The notes under the pieces were generated by a model. It had not been told where the DNA came from, did not search any database, and saw only the letters and a list, made by a program, of their open reading frames with translations. A stretch of 64,000 nucleotides of DNA from CAWKOH01 sp963851245 (lineage in GTDB: Bacteria > Actinomycetota > Acidimicrobiia > Acidimicrobiales > Palsa-688). Location of the stretch: the NCBI GenBank assembly GCA_963851245.1, contig CAWKOH010000003.1:186001-250000 (forward strand), read 5' to 3'. Of this stretch, positions 51,272-59,900 are shown piece after piece. Numbering within the stretch: the first letter of the stretch is position 1; the number at the start of each line of letters is the position of its first letter. Position numbers and translations under genes: made by a program.

Positions 51272-52381
51272 GTGAGACAGATGTCGAACGTCGAGCCCGA
51301 CCCGACTGCGCCTCATCCACCCGGTGACGCCGTCCAGGTGGTGCATGACCACGCCGACCGTATCTTCAGCTGGCGGTACGAACGGGAGCGTCCTCAGCTG
51401 GTCACCCTGTACAACAAGGCGGCGGGATCCCAGTGGAACAGCGTCACCGACCTGGATTGGTCGACCGACGTTGACCCCGAACGGACCGTTGACGACGAGG
51501 CACCCGCCCTGCGGCTGGCTCGGGCGGCGGCAACACTGCCCGGTTCTCCGCTCGCGAGTTGGAGCGAGAAGGAGTTCACGCAGCTGGGCGTCGAGCTGCT
51601 CAAGGCTCAGCTCAGCCAGTTCATGCACGGCGAGCAAGGCGCCATGATGACCGCGGCCAAGCTGGTTGAGACGGTTCCCTGGATCGACGCCAAGTACTAC
51701 GCCTCGACCCAGACCATGGACGAGGCTCGCCATACCGAGGTCTTCGCGCGATACCTGCGCGAGAAGATCGGTGACGCCTATCCCATGTCCCCGTTCTTGC
51801 AGGGACAGATCTTCGGTCTGCTCGAAGACAGTCGCTGGGACATTGCCTACCTCGGTATGCAGATAATCATCGAGAGCCTGGCCCTGGCTGCCTTCGGGGA
51901 CCTTCTGCGCCGGACTTCCGAGCCCCTGCTGACGAAGCTCCTGCGCTACGTCATGTCCGACGAAGCCCGCCATGTGGCCTTCGGGATCGTGAGTTTGGGT
52001 GAGTACTACGCCGGGCTCAGTTCCGCCGAACTGAAGGAGCGCCAGGAGTTCATGGTCGAGAACACACTGCGGAACCGTCTGCGGTCCAGCACCCCCGAGG
52101 TGTGGGAACGGATGGGCGTCTCCCTCCCTGACTTGGTCCCCTTTTTCTCCGAGGCCGCCGCCCGGGTCGGGCATGGCCCCTTCCAGACGTTTCAAAGGGC
52201 CTTCTTCTCCAAGCTGGTTCCCAACGTGCGCAAGCTCGGCCTGCTCGACGCCAACGACGGCTTTCTGCGACAAAAGTGGGCCGAAGCCGGCCTGCTGCAA
52301 TTCGAACATGCCGACGACACGGCGTCGGATTTCGAGTCCTTCGACGCTGTGGCCATGGACCGAGCGCAGGCCGGGCCCTGA
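51272..52381 (+). CDS. Ferritin-like diiron protein (R2-like/AurF-type oxygenase fold)
   Basis: About 369 residues. A four-helix-bundle ligand set is complete: Glu121 (HGEQGAM), Glu151 and His154 (DEARHTE), Glu201 (IIESLALAA), Glu231 and His234 (DEARHVA). This spacing fits carboxylate-bridged diiron proteins related to ribonucleotide reductase R2 and N-oxygenases. Function and substrate are unknown; no radical-tyrosine pair is evident from context. GTG at 51272 begins one base after the polA stop, so it is likely co-transcribed with polA; ATG at 51281 is an alternative. Confidence 0.85.
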   Translation: MRQMSNVEPDPTAPHPPGDAVQVVHDHADRIFSWRYERERPQLVTLYNKAAGSQWNSVTDLDWSTDVDPERTVDDEAPALRLARAAATLPGSPLASWSEKEFTQLGVELLKAQLSQFMHGEQGAMMTAAKLVETVPWIDAKYYASTQTMDEARHTEVFARYLREKIGDAYPMSPFLQGQIFGLLEDSRWDIAYLGMQIIIESLALAAFGDLLRRTSEPLLTKLLRYVMSDEARHVAFGIVSLGEYYAGLSSAELKERQEFMVENTLRNRLRSSTPEVWERMGVSLPDLVPFFSEAAARVGHGPFQTFQRAFFSKLVPNVRKLGLLDANDGFLRQKWAEAGLLQFEHADDTASDFESFDAVAMDRAQAGP

Positions 52382-52484
52382 CCGAGATCGCTTCCCCGGT
52401 CGGTTTGCACAAAGGGACGAAGCGCGGCAGCGACGAATCCGGACCGGTTCCGGCCGGGGCCACCCGGCCCTCCACATCATTACC

Positions 52485-53183
52485 GTGGACATAACGGGCC
52501 GAGAATTCGAAGCGGTGGCGGACCACGCCGGTCTGGCGTATCTGCGTTATTCGTTTACCAAAGGAACGGCCCAGGAGACCGCTTTCCTCATCGACGCGTT
52601 GGCGTTGAAACCAGGCATGCGACTGCTGGACGTGGGGTGCGGGCCGGGTCGGCACTGCCACGCTCTCGCCCGAGCTGGCTTGGAAGTGGTCGGGCTCGAC
52701 ATCTCAGCCTCTTTTCTGCGGGCCGCGGGTGAAGGTTCGTGGCTACGGGCCGACGCCCGCCGGCTGCCGATACGACCCCGAAGTTTCGACGCCGCCATCT
52801 CGCTTTGCCAAGGCGGGTTCGGGTTGCTCGGCGGAGACGAAGATGCCACCGTCCTCGGGGAAATGGCCGATTCGGTAAGAAGGGGTGGCCGGCTGGCGGT
52901 GTCCGCCTTTTCCGCCTATTTCGCCGTCCGCCACCTGGAGCCGGGGGAGGTGTTCGACGCAGAGACAGGGGTCAACCATGAACGGGCCGAGGTCCGGGAT
53001 CCGTCCGGACAGCCCGCCACATTCGATCTGTGGACCACCTGCTTCACACCTCGGGAATTGCGCCTGATGGCCGCCCGCGCCGGCATTGCCGTTCAATCCC
53101 TCTGCTCGGTGGGTCCGGGTTCATATGGCGACGGCTCGCCCGACCTGGACCACCCGGAGTTCCTTCTGGTAGGCGCGGTGTAG
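52485..53183 (+). CDS. Class I SAM-dependent methyltransferase
   Basis: About 232 residues. The SAM motif is LLDVGCGPGRHCHAL (48-62), with VVGLDIS, ADARRLP and GGRLAVSAFSAY as later motifs. No family-specific substrate block is seen, so the acceptor is unknown. The frame is open from 52173 inside the previous gene; GTG at 52485 avoids overlap and precedes the fold. It lies about 100 bases after the diiron gene and just before the rpsA promoter region. Confidence 0.8.
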   Translation: MDITGREFEAVADHAGLAYLRYSFTKGTAQETAFLIDALALKPGMRLLDVGCGPGRHCHALARAGLEVVGLDISASFLRAAGEGSWLRADARRLPIRPRSFDAAISLCQGGFGLLGGDEDATVLGEMADSVRRGGRLAVSAFSAYFAVRHLEPGEVFDAETGVNHERAEVRDPSGQPATFDLWTTCFTPRELRLMAARAGIAVQSLCSVGPGSYGDGSPDLDHPEFLLVGAV

Positions 53184-53187
53184 ACTG
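53182..53187 (+). promoter_or_regulatory. Candidate -10 element for rpsA
   Basis: TAGACT at 53182-53187 overlaps the methyltransferase stop and would start an rpsA transcript with a leader of roughly 80 bases. No clear -35 element is visible, which is common in actinobacterial promoters. The site is supported only by the hexamer and by position. Confidence 0.35.
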
Positions 53188-53218
53188 GACTTCCCGCGGC
53201 GAACGGTTCGCTGCGCCA

Positions 53219-53245
53219 CTCCTCCCACGGCCCTTTCGGGAGGAG
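53219..53245 (+). promoter_or_regulatory. Stem-loop in the rpsA leader
   Basis: CTCCTCCC pairs perfectly with GGGAGGAG (ending at 53245) over an 11-base loop. It is followed by CCTTTGT and, 31 bases after the hairpin, by the rpsA ATG, with GGAAAGAAGG between. It could terminate the upstream genes or serve as an operator in the rpsA messenger; S1 regulates its own translation in E. coli. Confidence 0.5.
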
Positions 53246-53276
53246 CCTTTGTCCGGAAAGAAGGCTACGACCCCCA

Positions 53277-54653
53277 ATGTCCAACGACTCGACCGTAACG
53301 ACCGCTACAGATCCAGTTTCGCCCGAGGCGCCGGCAGATGCCGGACAGATGGGTACCTTCGACGAAGCCGGAGAGTACACACCCCGCCAGATCGTCGTGG
53401 ACGACCTGGGCAGCACCTCGCTAGAGGACGCCATCGCGGGCACGATCGTGGAATTCGAGGACGGCGACATCGTGAATGGGACGGTCGTCAAGGTCGACAA
53501 GGACGAGGTGCTCCTCGACATCGGTTTCAAGTCCGAAGGCGTCATCCCCGCCCGTGAGCTGTCCATCCGCCACGACGTGGACCCCGGCGAGGTGGTCTCG
53601 CTCGGCGAGCAAATCGAGGCTCTCGTCCTGCAGAAGGAGGACAAGGAGGGCCGGCTGATCCTCTCCAAGAAGCGGGCCCAGTACGAGCGGGCGTGGGGCA
53701 CCATCGAGGGTGTCAAGGAACGCGACGGGGTCGTCACCGGACCGGTCATCGAGGTCGTCAAGGGCGGCCTCATCCTCGACATCGGGCTCCGCGGCTTTCT
53801 GCCCGCTTCGCTGGTCGAGTTGCGGCGCGTCCGCGACCTCCAGCCCTACATCGGTCGCACTTTGGACGCCAAGATCATCGAGCTGGACAAGAACCGCAAC
53901 AACGTGGTCCTGTCCCGCCGGGCCTGGCTGGAGGAGACCCAGCGTGAGCAGCGCGAGGACTTCCTGACCAACCTCAAGCCGGGCGAGGTGCGCCGGGGAG
54001 TGGTCTCGTCCGTCGTCAACTTCGGCGCCTTCGTGGACCTGGGTGGGATGGACGGCCTCATCCACGTTTCGGAGCTGTCGTGGAAGCACATCGACCATCC
54101 CTCGGCCGTGGTCGCCGTCGGAGACGAGGTGGAGGTCCGGGTGCTCGACGTGGACCACGACCGCGAGCGCATCAGCCTTTCTCTCAAGGCCACCCAGTCC
54201 GACCCCTGGCAGGAGTTCGCCAACGCCCACCGGGTGGGCGAGCTCGTGTACGGACGGGTCACCAAGCTGGTTCCCTTCGGCGCCTTCGTCCAGGTCGGCG
54301 ACGGCATAGAGGGCTTGGTCCACATCTCCGAGATGGCCAACCACCACGTCGACCTACCCGAACAGGTCGTGAGCCCCAGCGAGGAGCTGTGGGTCAAGAT
54401 CATCGAGATCGACCTCCAGCGCCGGCGCATCAGTCTTTCCATCAAGCAGGCCGCTGAGGGCGGCGAGGTCGCCGCCGAATATCGCGATGCGTTCGGCGAG
54501 CACGCTTACGACGAGCACGGCAACTACATCGGAGCTGCCGGCTTCTCGGACTTCGAACCGGAATCCGAAGCACAGGCTGCCTGGGCCGAATACCTCGACC
54601 AGGGCGGATCTTCGGGACCCGAGACCGCGGCGTCAGACCCCCCGCAGGAGTAG
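53277..54653 (+). CDS. rpsA: 30S ribosomal protein S1
   Basis: A 458-residue protein with four S1 (OB-fold) repeats at about 61-130, 146-212, 231-301 and 316-386, each with the G-x-V-x-x-V pattern (GDIVNGTVVKV, GVVTGPVIEVVKGG, GEVRRGVVSSVVNFGAFVDL, GELVYGRVTKLVPFGAFVQV). The last two match RNA-binding repeats. It has a short acidic N-terminal extension and an acidic C-terminal tail. It binds mRNA on the 30S subunit. Four repeats rather than six is usual outside proteobacteria. GGAAAGAAGG upstream of ATG serves as ribosome site. Confidence 0.96.
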   Translation: MSNDSTVTTATDPVSPEAPADAGQMGTFDEAGEYTPRQIVVDDLGSTSLEDAIAGTIVEFEDGDIVNGTVVKVDKDEVLLDIGFKSEGVIPARELSIRHDVDPGEVVSLGEQIEALVLQKEDKEGRLILSKKRAQYERAWGTIEGVKERDGVVTGPVIEVVKGGLILDIGLRGFLPASLVELRRVRDLQPYIGRTLDAKIIELDKNRNNVVLSRRAWLEETQREQREDFLTNLKPGEVRRGVVSSVVNFGAFVDLGGMDGLIHVSELSWKHIDHPSAVVAVGDEVEVRVLDVDHDRERISLSLKATQSDPWQEFANAHRVGELVYGRVTKLVPFGAFVQVGDGIEGLVHISEMANHHVDLPEQVVSPSEELWVKIIEIDLQRRRISLSIKQAAEGGEVAAEYRDAFGEHAYDEHGNYIGAAGFSDFEPESEAQAAWAEYLDQGGSSGPETAASDPPQE

Positions 54654-55078
54654 CGGGAACCGTCGAGGCGCCGGGCCGGCGGAAGAGCTCCGCGGCACGC
54701 CCGCAGTAGCAGCACGGGGACTCGTCGGAGGCGCCGGGCGAGGGGAAGGGGTTTCACGGCACGCCTGCCGGCGTGCAACGGTTCACCCTTCCTCCACGAC
54801 CGCCCCTCCCCATGGCTTCCGCTCGCCGCGGCTCAGGCTGAAACCGGCTGGTCGTCGCAGTCGCGCCTCGTGCCTCGCGGTTAAGGCTGGGTTCACAGGG
54901 TCCGGCGCGCCCGGCGTTCCTGTCGGGGCCGGCGCCGGAGCGGCGAGGGGCGGAGCCGTTTCATGCCGGAGGCATGACGAGGAGCCTTCGCCGCTCCAGT
55001 GCGGTCGCCCACCCGGTGCACGACGCGGAGCCCTCGCCGGGGCGGGTGCCATCGCTCGACGGCTTAAGGCGGGGACTG
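54654..55078. other. GC-rich convergent spacer with small hairpins, no recognised gene
   Basis: Between rpsA and the convergent FAD oxidase gene I find no coding gene. GCACGCC-TGCC-GGCGTGC (54759-54776) is a perfect seven-pair hairpin and CATGCC-GGA-GGCATG (54962-54976) a six-pair one. Neither has a T tract, but the first could terminate rpsA. GGCGCCGGGC-type motifs recur near 54672 and 54730 as imperfect direct repeats. Otherwise nothing supported. Confidence 0.5.
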
Positions 55079-56479
55079 CTAGGGCCGGCCTGAAACCCAA
55101 TCCGCCAGGACGGCCCGGCGTGGCGTCCGCATGTCTTGCGGGCGGGCGGCCTCTATCCGGTCGGCGGAGCGGTAGAGGTTGTAGATCGCCCGGACGCCGA
55201 GCCATCGCAGGGGTTCGGGCTCCCAGCTCCGGCTGGCGTGCCCGACCCATGGCAATGACGTCCGCGCCGTGTCCCGGCCGAGGATGAGATCGGCCAGGGT
55301 GAGACCGGCGAGGTACGAGGTGGTCACCCCGTCACCCACATACCCGCCGGCCCAGGCCAAACCGCCGTGGCCGGAACGTTGCACGCCGATCGATGGGCAC
55401 CAGTCACGGGCCACGCCCAGGACGCCACTCCAGGCGCCGTACGTGGGGACGCCCCTGGTGGCGGGGAACAGCCGGCGCAGAGCGGCCTCCAGCGCGGCCA
55501 CCGTCGCCGGCGGGGTGTCGCCCGCTCGATCGAGCCGGGACCCGAAGCGGTAGGGAACGCCGCGGCCCCCGATGGCAATCCGGTCGTCAGCCGTTCGCTG
55601 CAGGTACGTGTAGGCGTGAGCGGCGTCCCTCAACGTCTCCCGGGCCTCCCAACCGATGGCCGCCCAGGCTTCCCGGGGGATTGGCTCGGTGACGATCATG
55701 GAACTGTTCATCGGGAGGAGGCGACGGTGCAGACCGGGGAGACCAGCCGTGTAGCCCTCGGTGGCTCTCACGACCCACGGGGCGCGCACCCTAAGGAACG
55801 CTGTATGCACCTGGCCGGGCGCCACGCCCAGAGCCTGGGTGCGCTCGTAGATCTTGACGCCTCGATTCTCGGCCGCTGCGGCCAACCCCCGGACCAGTTT
55901 GGCCGGCTGAATGCGGGCGCAGTGGGGGCTGAAGATCGATCCGGCTGCCCCCTCGATTCTCACCCGCTGGGTGGTCTCGTCGGGGTCGAGCAGCCGGGCG
56001 TCCTCCGGTCCGAGTCCCCATCCTCGGTCCTCCTCGAGCGCCACCCGGAGGCGGGCCAGCTGAGACTGGTTGGTCGCCACGGCCAGGGTGCCCCCCATCT
56101 CGATGTCCGCGTCGATGCGCTCGCTTGCGCACGCCGCGACCACGCCGGCGACGGCCTCGATCAACTGGCGCTGTAGGGCTACCACCCCGGCGTAACCGCC
56201 CGGCCCTCGGGCCAGCCGGTTCCTGTCGCCCGGAAGGAGTCCTGACAGCCAGCCTCCGTTGCGGCCGCTGGCGCCGTAGCCGACATGGTGGGCGTCGATG
56301 ACGGTGATCCGGAGGGATGGATCGGCGCCGGCCAATGCCCAGGCCGTCCAGAGCCCGGTGTAACCGGCCCCGACTATGCAGATGTCGGCGTCAGTGCCGC
56401 CGTTGAGGGATGGCCGGCGTGGGGCCGGCCCGCCCAGAGCCCTCTGCCAGTAGCCGGAACTGTCTAGATGTGGGTCCAC
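55079..56479 (-). CDS. FAD-dependent amine oxidoreductase (DadA/PuuB-like)
   Basis: A 466-residue DAO-family flavoprotein. FAD-binding GxGxxG is in DICIVGAGYTGLWTAWAL, then HVGYGASGRNGGWLSG, a second strand pattern around LRVRAPWVVRATEGYTAG, and the closing flavin block GGLAWAGGYVGDGVTTSYLA. This arrangement is seen in gamma-glutamylputrescine oxidase-like and glycine-oxidase-like enzymes. It likely oxidises a primary or secondary amine. GTG at 56479 overlaps the aminotransferase by 16 bases, so it is translationally coupled to it, supporting a role in amine catabolism. Substrate is inferred from neighbours. Confidence 0.85.
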   Translation of the reverse strand: MDPHLDSSGYWQRALGGPAPRRPSLNGGTDADICIVGAGYTGLWTAWALAGADPSLRITVIDAHHVGYGASGRNGGWLSGLLPGDRNRLARGPGGYAGVVALQRQLIEAVAGVVAACASERIDADIEMGGTLAVATNQSQLARLRVALEEDRGWGLGPEDARLLDPDETTQRVRIEGAAGSIFSPHCARIQPAKLVRGLAAAAENRGVKIYERTQALGVAPGQVHTAFLRVRAPWVVRATEGYTAGLPGLHRRLLPMNSSMIVTEPIPREAWAAIGWEARETLRDAAHAYTYLQRTADDRIAIGGRGVPYRFGSRLDRAGDTPPATVAALEAALRRLFPATRGVPTYGAWSGVLGVARDWCPSIGVQRSGHGGLAWAGGYVGDGVTTSYLAGLTLADLILGRDTARTSLPWVGHASRSWEPEPLRWLGVRAIYNLYRSADRIEAARPQDMRTPRRAVLADWVSGRP

Positions 56480-57855
56480 GCCTCGCTGAGGACCGAACGC
56501 AGGATGTCGCCGATGAGATCGAAGTGCTCCTGTTCGGAGATGAGTGGCGGCGCCAGCTGGACCACGGGATCGCCTCGATCGTCGGCGCGGCAGATCAGCC
56601 CAGCGTCAAAGAGAGCACCTGAGAGGAATCCCCGAAGGAGCCGTTCGGATTCGTCGTGGCCGAAAGTCTCCCGGGTGACCTTGTCCTTGACCAGTTCGAT
56701 GCCGTAGAAGAATCCTTCTCCACGAACGTCACCGACTATGGGCAGGTCGGCCAGGCCCTCGAGGACGGTCCGGAACTGGCTGGCCCGGCTGGCCACATTG
56801 TCGATCAGGTGCTCCTTCTCGAGCAGATCCAGATTGGCGAGGGCCACGGCAGTGGAGACCGGGTGCCCTCCGAAGGTGTACCCGTGGTAGAAGGTCTCGC
56901 CGCCTGTGACGAAGGGTTCCATGATCCGGTCGTCCACCAGGACCGCGCCAAGCGGGGCATAGCCGCTGGTCATCCCTTTGGCACAGGTGATCATGTCAGG
57001 CTGATAGCCGAACTTGGTGGCTCCGAACCAGGAGCCGAGCCTTCCGAAGGCGCAGATGACCTCGTCGGACACCAGGAGTACACCATGGCGGTCGCAGATC
57101 TCACGCACCCGTTGGAAGTAACCAGGAGGCGGCGGGAAGCAACCCCCCGAGTTCTGCACCGGTTCGAGGAACACGGCCGCTACCGTCTCCTCGCCCTCCA
57201 TTTCGATGCGCCGCTCGATGTCGTTTGCGGCCCAGAGCCCGAACGCCTCGACGTCGTCTCCGTGCTCGGGCGCTCGATAGAAGTTGGTGTTCGCCACCCG
57301 CACCGATCCCGGTACCAGAGGTTCGAAGGGCGCCTTGATGGCGGGCAGACCGGTGATGGAAAGAGCGCCCATCGTGGTGCCGTGATAGGCGATGTCCCGG
57401 GACAGGACCTTGTAACGTCCGGGCTGACCCGTAGCCCGGAAGTACTGACGGGCCAGCTTCCATGCCGTCTCGACGGCCTCGCCGCCTCCGGTCGTGAAGA
57501 ACACCCGGTTTAGCGGGCCTGGGGCCAAAGCGGCCAGACGCTCGGACAGCTCTATGGCGTTGGGATGGGCGTAGCTCCACAAGGGAAAGTAGGCCAGCTC
57601 GGAGGCTTGCCGGGCACCCGCTTCGGCCAGCTCGCGGCGGCCATGGCCGGCCTGCACCACGAACAGTCCGGATAAGCCATCGAAGTACTTGCGACCTCGG
57701 CTGTCCCACACCCAGGGGCCCTGGCCCCGCACCATCACCGGCACGTCGTGATCGCCGTAGGCGCTCATACGGGTGAAGTGCATCCACAGATGGCGCTTGG
57801 CTGCGTCCTGCAGGTGCTGATTGTCGAAGTCCGAGGTCGTGTCCGGGGTCGTCAT
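56464..57855 (-). CDS. Class III PLP aminotransferase, probable polyamine/putrescine:pyruvate type
   Basis: A 463-residue omega-aminotransferase. TTGGGEAVETAWKLARQYF binds phosphate, AYHGTTMGALS follows, the PLP-orienting Asp264 is in VSDEVICAFGR and the PLP lysine is Lys293 in CAKGMTSGYAPLGA. YTFGGHPVS comes later. The nearest functional types use putrescine, GABA or beta-alanine with pyruvate; choice of acceptor is inferred from the adjacent aldehyde and alanine dehydrogenases. I use ATG at 57855, which overlaps the lrp stop as ATGA and has GGGGG upstream, over GTG at 57867. Confidence 0.88.
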   Translation of the reverse strand: MTTPDTTSDFDNQHLQDAAKRHLWMHFTRMSAYGDHDVPVMVRGQGPWVWDSRGRKYFDGLSGLFVVQAGHGRRELAEAGARQASELAYFPLWSYAHPNAIELSERLAALAPGPLNRVFFTTGGGEAVETAWKLARQYFRATGQPGRYKVLSRDIAYHGTTMGALSITGLPAIKAPFEPLVPGSVRVANTNFYRAPEHGDDVEAFGLWAANDIERRIEMEGEETVAAVFLEPVQNSGGCFPPPPGYFQRVREICDRHGVLLVSDEVICAFGRLGSWFGATKFGYQPDMITCAKGMTSGYAPLGAVLVDDRIMEPFVTGGETFYHGYTFGGHPVSTAVALANLDLLEKEHLIDNVASRASQFRTVLEGLADLPIVGDVRGEGFFYGIELVKDKVTRETFGHDESERLLRGFLSGALFDAGLICRADDRGDPVVQLAPPLISEQEHFDLIGDILRSVLSEAWTHI

Positions 57856-58334
57856 CGAGTCCCCCACTGGTAGGTCTCCTTCGCAACTCTCAGGTACACA
57901 AATGCTTCCGCGGTGCGCACTCCGGGGATGGTCCGGACGGAGTCGTGGATTGTGCGCAAGAGGTGCTCGTCGTCCTCGCAGAGCAATTCGACCAGGAGGT
58001 CGTACTGCCCGGCGGTGAAAACCACGTATTCGGCTTCGTCCAACGCCACGAGCTTCTCGGCCAGGGCATGGATGTCCCCGTCGGCCTTGACACCGAGCAG
58101 AGCCATGCGGTGGAAGCCGATGGCGGCGGCGTCGGTCACGGCCACGATCTGGATCACGCCCTCATCGCGTAAGCGTTGAACTCGTTGGCGGGTGGCGGCT
58201 TCTGACAGACCCACAGCCCGGGCGATGGCGGCGTAGGAACGGCGCCCGTCCTCCTGCAGCTGCTCGATGATCAACTTGCTGAGCTGGTCCAGGCGACCCC
58301 CGCTATCGCGGATAACTGTGTCTGTACTGCCCAC
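57852..58334 (-). CDS. Lrp/AsnC-family transcriptional regulator
   Basis: A 160-residue regulator. The helix-turn-helix is KLIIEQLQEDGRRSYAAIA, AVGLSEAATRQRVQRLRDEG, and the RAM ligand-binding domain follows (LLGVKADGDIHALAEKL, VVFTAGQYDLLVELLC, VRTIPGVRTAEAFVYLRV). It probably senses an amino acid or amine of the pathway and controls both the catabolic genes on its own strand and the divergent aldehyde dehydrogenase gene. GTG at 58334 lies about two bases from the predicted transcription start, so it is probably leaderless. Confidence 0.92.
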   Translation of the reverse strand: MGSTDTVIRDSGGRLDQLSKLIIEQLQEDGRRSYAAIARAVGLSEAATRQRVQRLRDEGVIQIVAVTDAAAIGFHRMALLGVKADGDIHALAEKLVALDEAEYVVFTAGQYDLLVELLCEDDEHLLRTIHDSVRTIPGVRTAEAFVYLRVAKETYQWGTR

Positions 58335-58342
58335 GACAACGG

Positions 58343-58371
58343 ATTCTAAATATTGCGACCGCTAATTGCAA
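58343..58371 (-). promoter_or_regulatory. Promoter of the lrp-aminotransferase-oxidase operon
   Basis: On the minus strand, -35 TTGCAA (58371-58366) and -10 TAGAAT (58348-58343) are separated by exactly 17 bases, close to the housekeeping-sigma consensus (four and five of six). Transcription would start near 58336, only a couple of bases before the GTG at 58334. The region is notably AT-rich compared with its surroundings. Confidence 0.65.
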
Positions 58372-58380
58372 AGGATTCCC

Positions 58381-58415
58381 TTGCGCTCGGACCGAGATCT
58401 GGCATTATTGCGGGG
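58381..58415 (+). promoter_or_regulatory. Candidate promoter and palindrome upstream of the aldehyde dehydrogenase gene
   Basis: TTGCGC followed 16 bases later by CATTAT or TTATTG gives a weak plus-strand promoter. Between them is CTCGGACCGAG, a perfect 11-base palindrome that could be an operator. It lies in the shared region with the divergent lrp promoter. AAGGGGGTGA precedes the ATG at 58447 as ribosome site. Confidence 0.4.
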
Positions 58416-58446
58416 TCCTGAGTATCGATTCCCAAGGGGGTGAGCC

Positions 58447-59874
58447 ATGCCCGAACGGCTACGGAACTTCGTTGACGGGACCGCCGTCGACTCCAAGGAC
58501 GGGCGCACCACTGCAGTCGTAGATCCGAGTACAGGCGAGACGATCGCCCTGGCGCCCTTGTCCGGACCGGCCGACGTCGACATGGCCTGCCAGGCCGCGG
58601 CCGCCGCTTTCAACAGCTGGCGGGATACGACACCATCGGAGCGCAGTCGCATGCTGCTCAAGCTCGCCGACGCGGTCGAGGCTAAAGCGGAGGATTTCAT
58701 TGCCGCCGAGGGGCGCAACACGGGCAAGCCGCTCGCACTCACCCGGTCGGAGGAGATCCCGCCGATGGTGGATCAGATTCGCTTCTTCGCCGGCGCCGCC
58801 CGGGTGCTCGAAGGTCGGTCCGCAGGCGAGTACATGGCCGGTCACACGTCGTGGATCAGACGGGAACCCATTGGCGTGGTCGGCCAGGTCACCCCCTGGA
58901 ACTATCCCATGATGATGGCCATTTGGAAGATTGCACCGGCTCTAGCCGCGGGTAACACGGTCGTGCTCAAGCCCTCGGAGACCACGCCTGTCACAACCCT
59001 CCTGCTGGCGGAGGTGGCCGGGGACATCTTTCCGCCCGGCGTCTTCAACGTGATCTGCGGCGACCGGGACACGGGTCGCGAACTCGTCTCCCATCCGATC
59101 CCTCAGCTCGTGTCGATAACCGGAAGTGTCAGGGCCGGACGTGAGGTGGCTCTGGCCGCCGCCCAGGATCTGAAGCGGGTACACCTGGAGTTGGGCGGGA
59201 AGGCGCCTGTAGTCATCTTTGACGACGTCGATGTGGAGAAGGCGGCCGAAGCCATTGCCATAGCCGGCTACTTCAACGCCGGTCAGGACTGCACGGCCGC
59301 CACCCGCGTCCTGGCTTCGTCGGGCGCGTACGGAGACATTGTCGACGCTCTCAGCGAGCAAGCCAGGCAAACTAGTTACGGCGGGCTCGATCAGCCGGAC
59401 GTGGCGTTCGGCCCCCTAAACAACGCATCTCAGTTGGAGAGGGTCTCGGGCATGGTGTCGCGCGCCCCGTCGCATGCCAGTGTGATCGTCGGGGGTGAGG
59501 CGCCCGGCGGACCGGGCTTCTTCTACCCGGCCACGGTGGTGGCAGGTGTTCAACAGGGGGACGAGCTGGCCCAGACCGAGGTCTTCGGTCCGGTGATCAC
59601 GGTGCAGCGTTTCACGGACGAGGACCAGGCTGTCGGCTGGGCCAACGGCGTCGAATACGGTCTGGCGTCCAGTGTGTGGACCCAAGACCACGGACGGGCC
59701 TTGCGCGTTTCCCGCCGACTCGATTTCGGGTGCGTGTGGATCAACACCCACATCCCGCTCGTGGCCGAGATGCCGCACGGTGGCTTCAAGCATTCGGGCT
59801 ACGGCAAGGACCTATCGATGTACGGCTTCGAGGACTACACCCGGATAAAGCATGTGATGAGCAACTTCGAGTAG
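58447..59874 (+). CDS. Aldehyde dehydrogenase, gamma-aminobutyraldehyde type
   Basis: A 475-residue ALDH. Active-site residues are Asn152 (TPWNYPMMM), Lys175 (VLKPSETTP), Glu248 (HLELGGKAP) and Cys282 (NAGQDCTAATR). The end HIPLVAEMPHGGFKHSGYGK with MYGFEDYTRIKHVM is typical of gamma-aminobutyraldehyde and betaine-aldehyde dehydrogenases. It would oxidise 4-aminobutanal from putrescine to GABA with NAD. AAGGGGGTGA serves as ribosome site. First gene of the plus-strand arm aldehyde dehydrogenase-permease-alanine dehydrogenase. Confidence 0.92.
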   Translation: MPERLRNFVDGTAVDSKDGRTTAVVDPSTGETIALAPLSGPADVDMACQAAAAAFNSWRDTTPSERSRMLLKLADAVEAKAEDFIAAEGRNTGKPLALTRSEEIPPMVDQIRFFAGAARVLEGRSAGEYMAGHTSWIRREPIGVVGQVTPWNYPMMMAIWKIAPALAAGNTVVLKPSETTPVTTLLLAEVAGDIFPPGVFNVICGDRDTGRELVSHPIPQLVSITGSVRAGREVALAAAQDLKRVHLELGGKAPVVIFDDVDVEKAAEAIAIAGYFNAGQDCTAATRVLASSGAYGDIVDALSEQARQTSYGGLDQPDVAFGPLNNASQLERVSGMVSRAPSHASVIVGGEAPGGPGFFYPATVVAGVQQGDELAQTEVFGPVITVQRFTDEDQAVGWANGVEYGLASSVWTQDHGRALRVSRRLDFGCVWINTHIPLVAEMPHGGFKHSGYGKDLSMYGFEDYTRIKHVMSNFE

Positions 59875-59900
59875 CGGTTTCGATTCCAAAGGGGGGGTCC

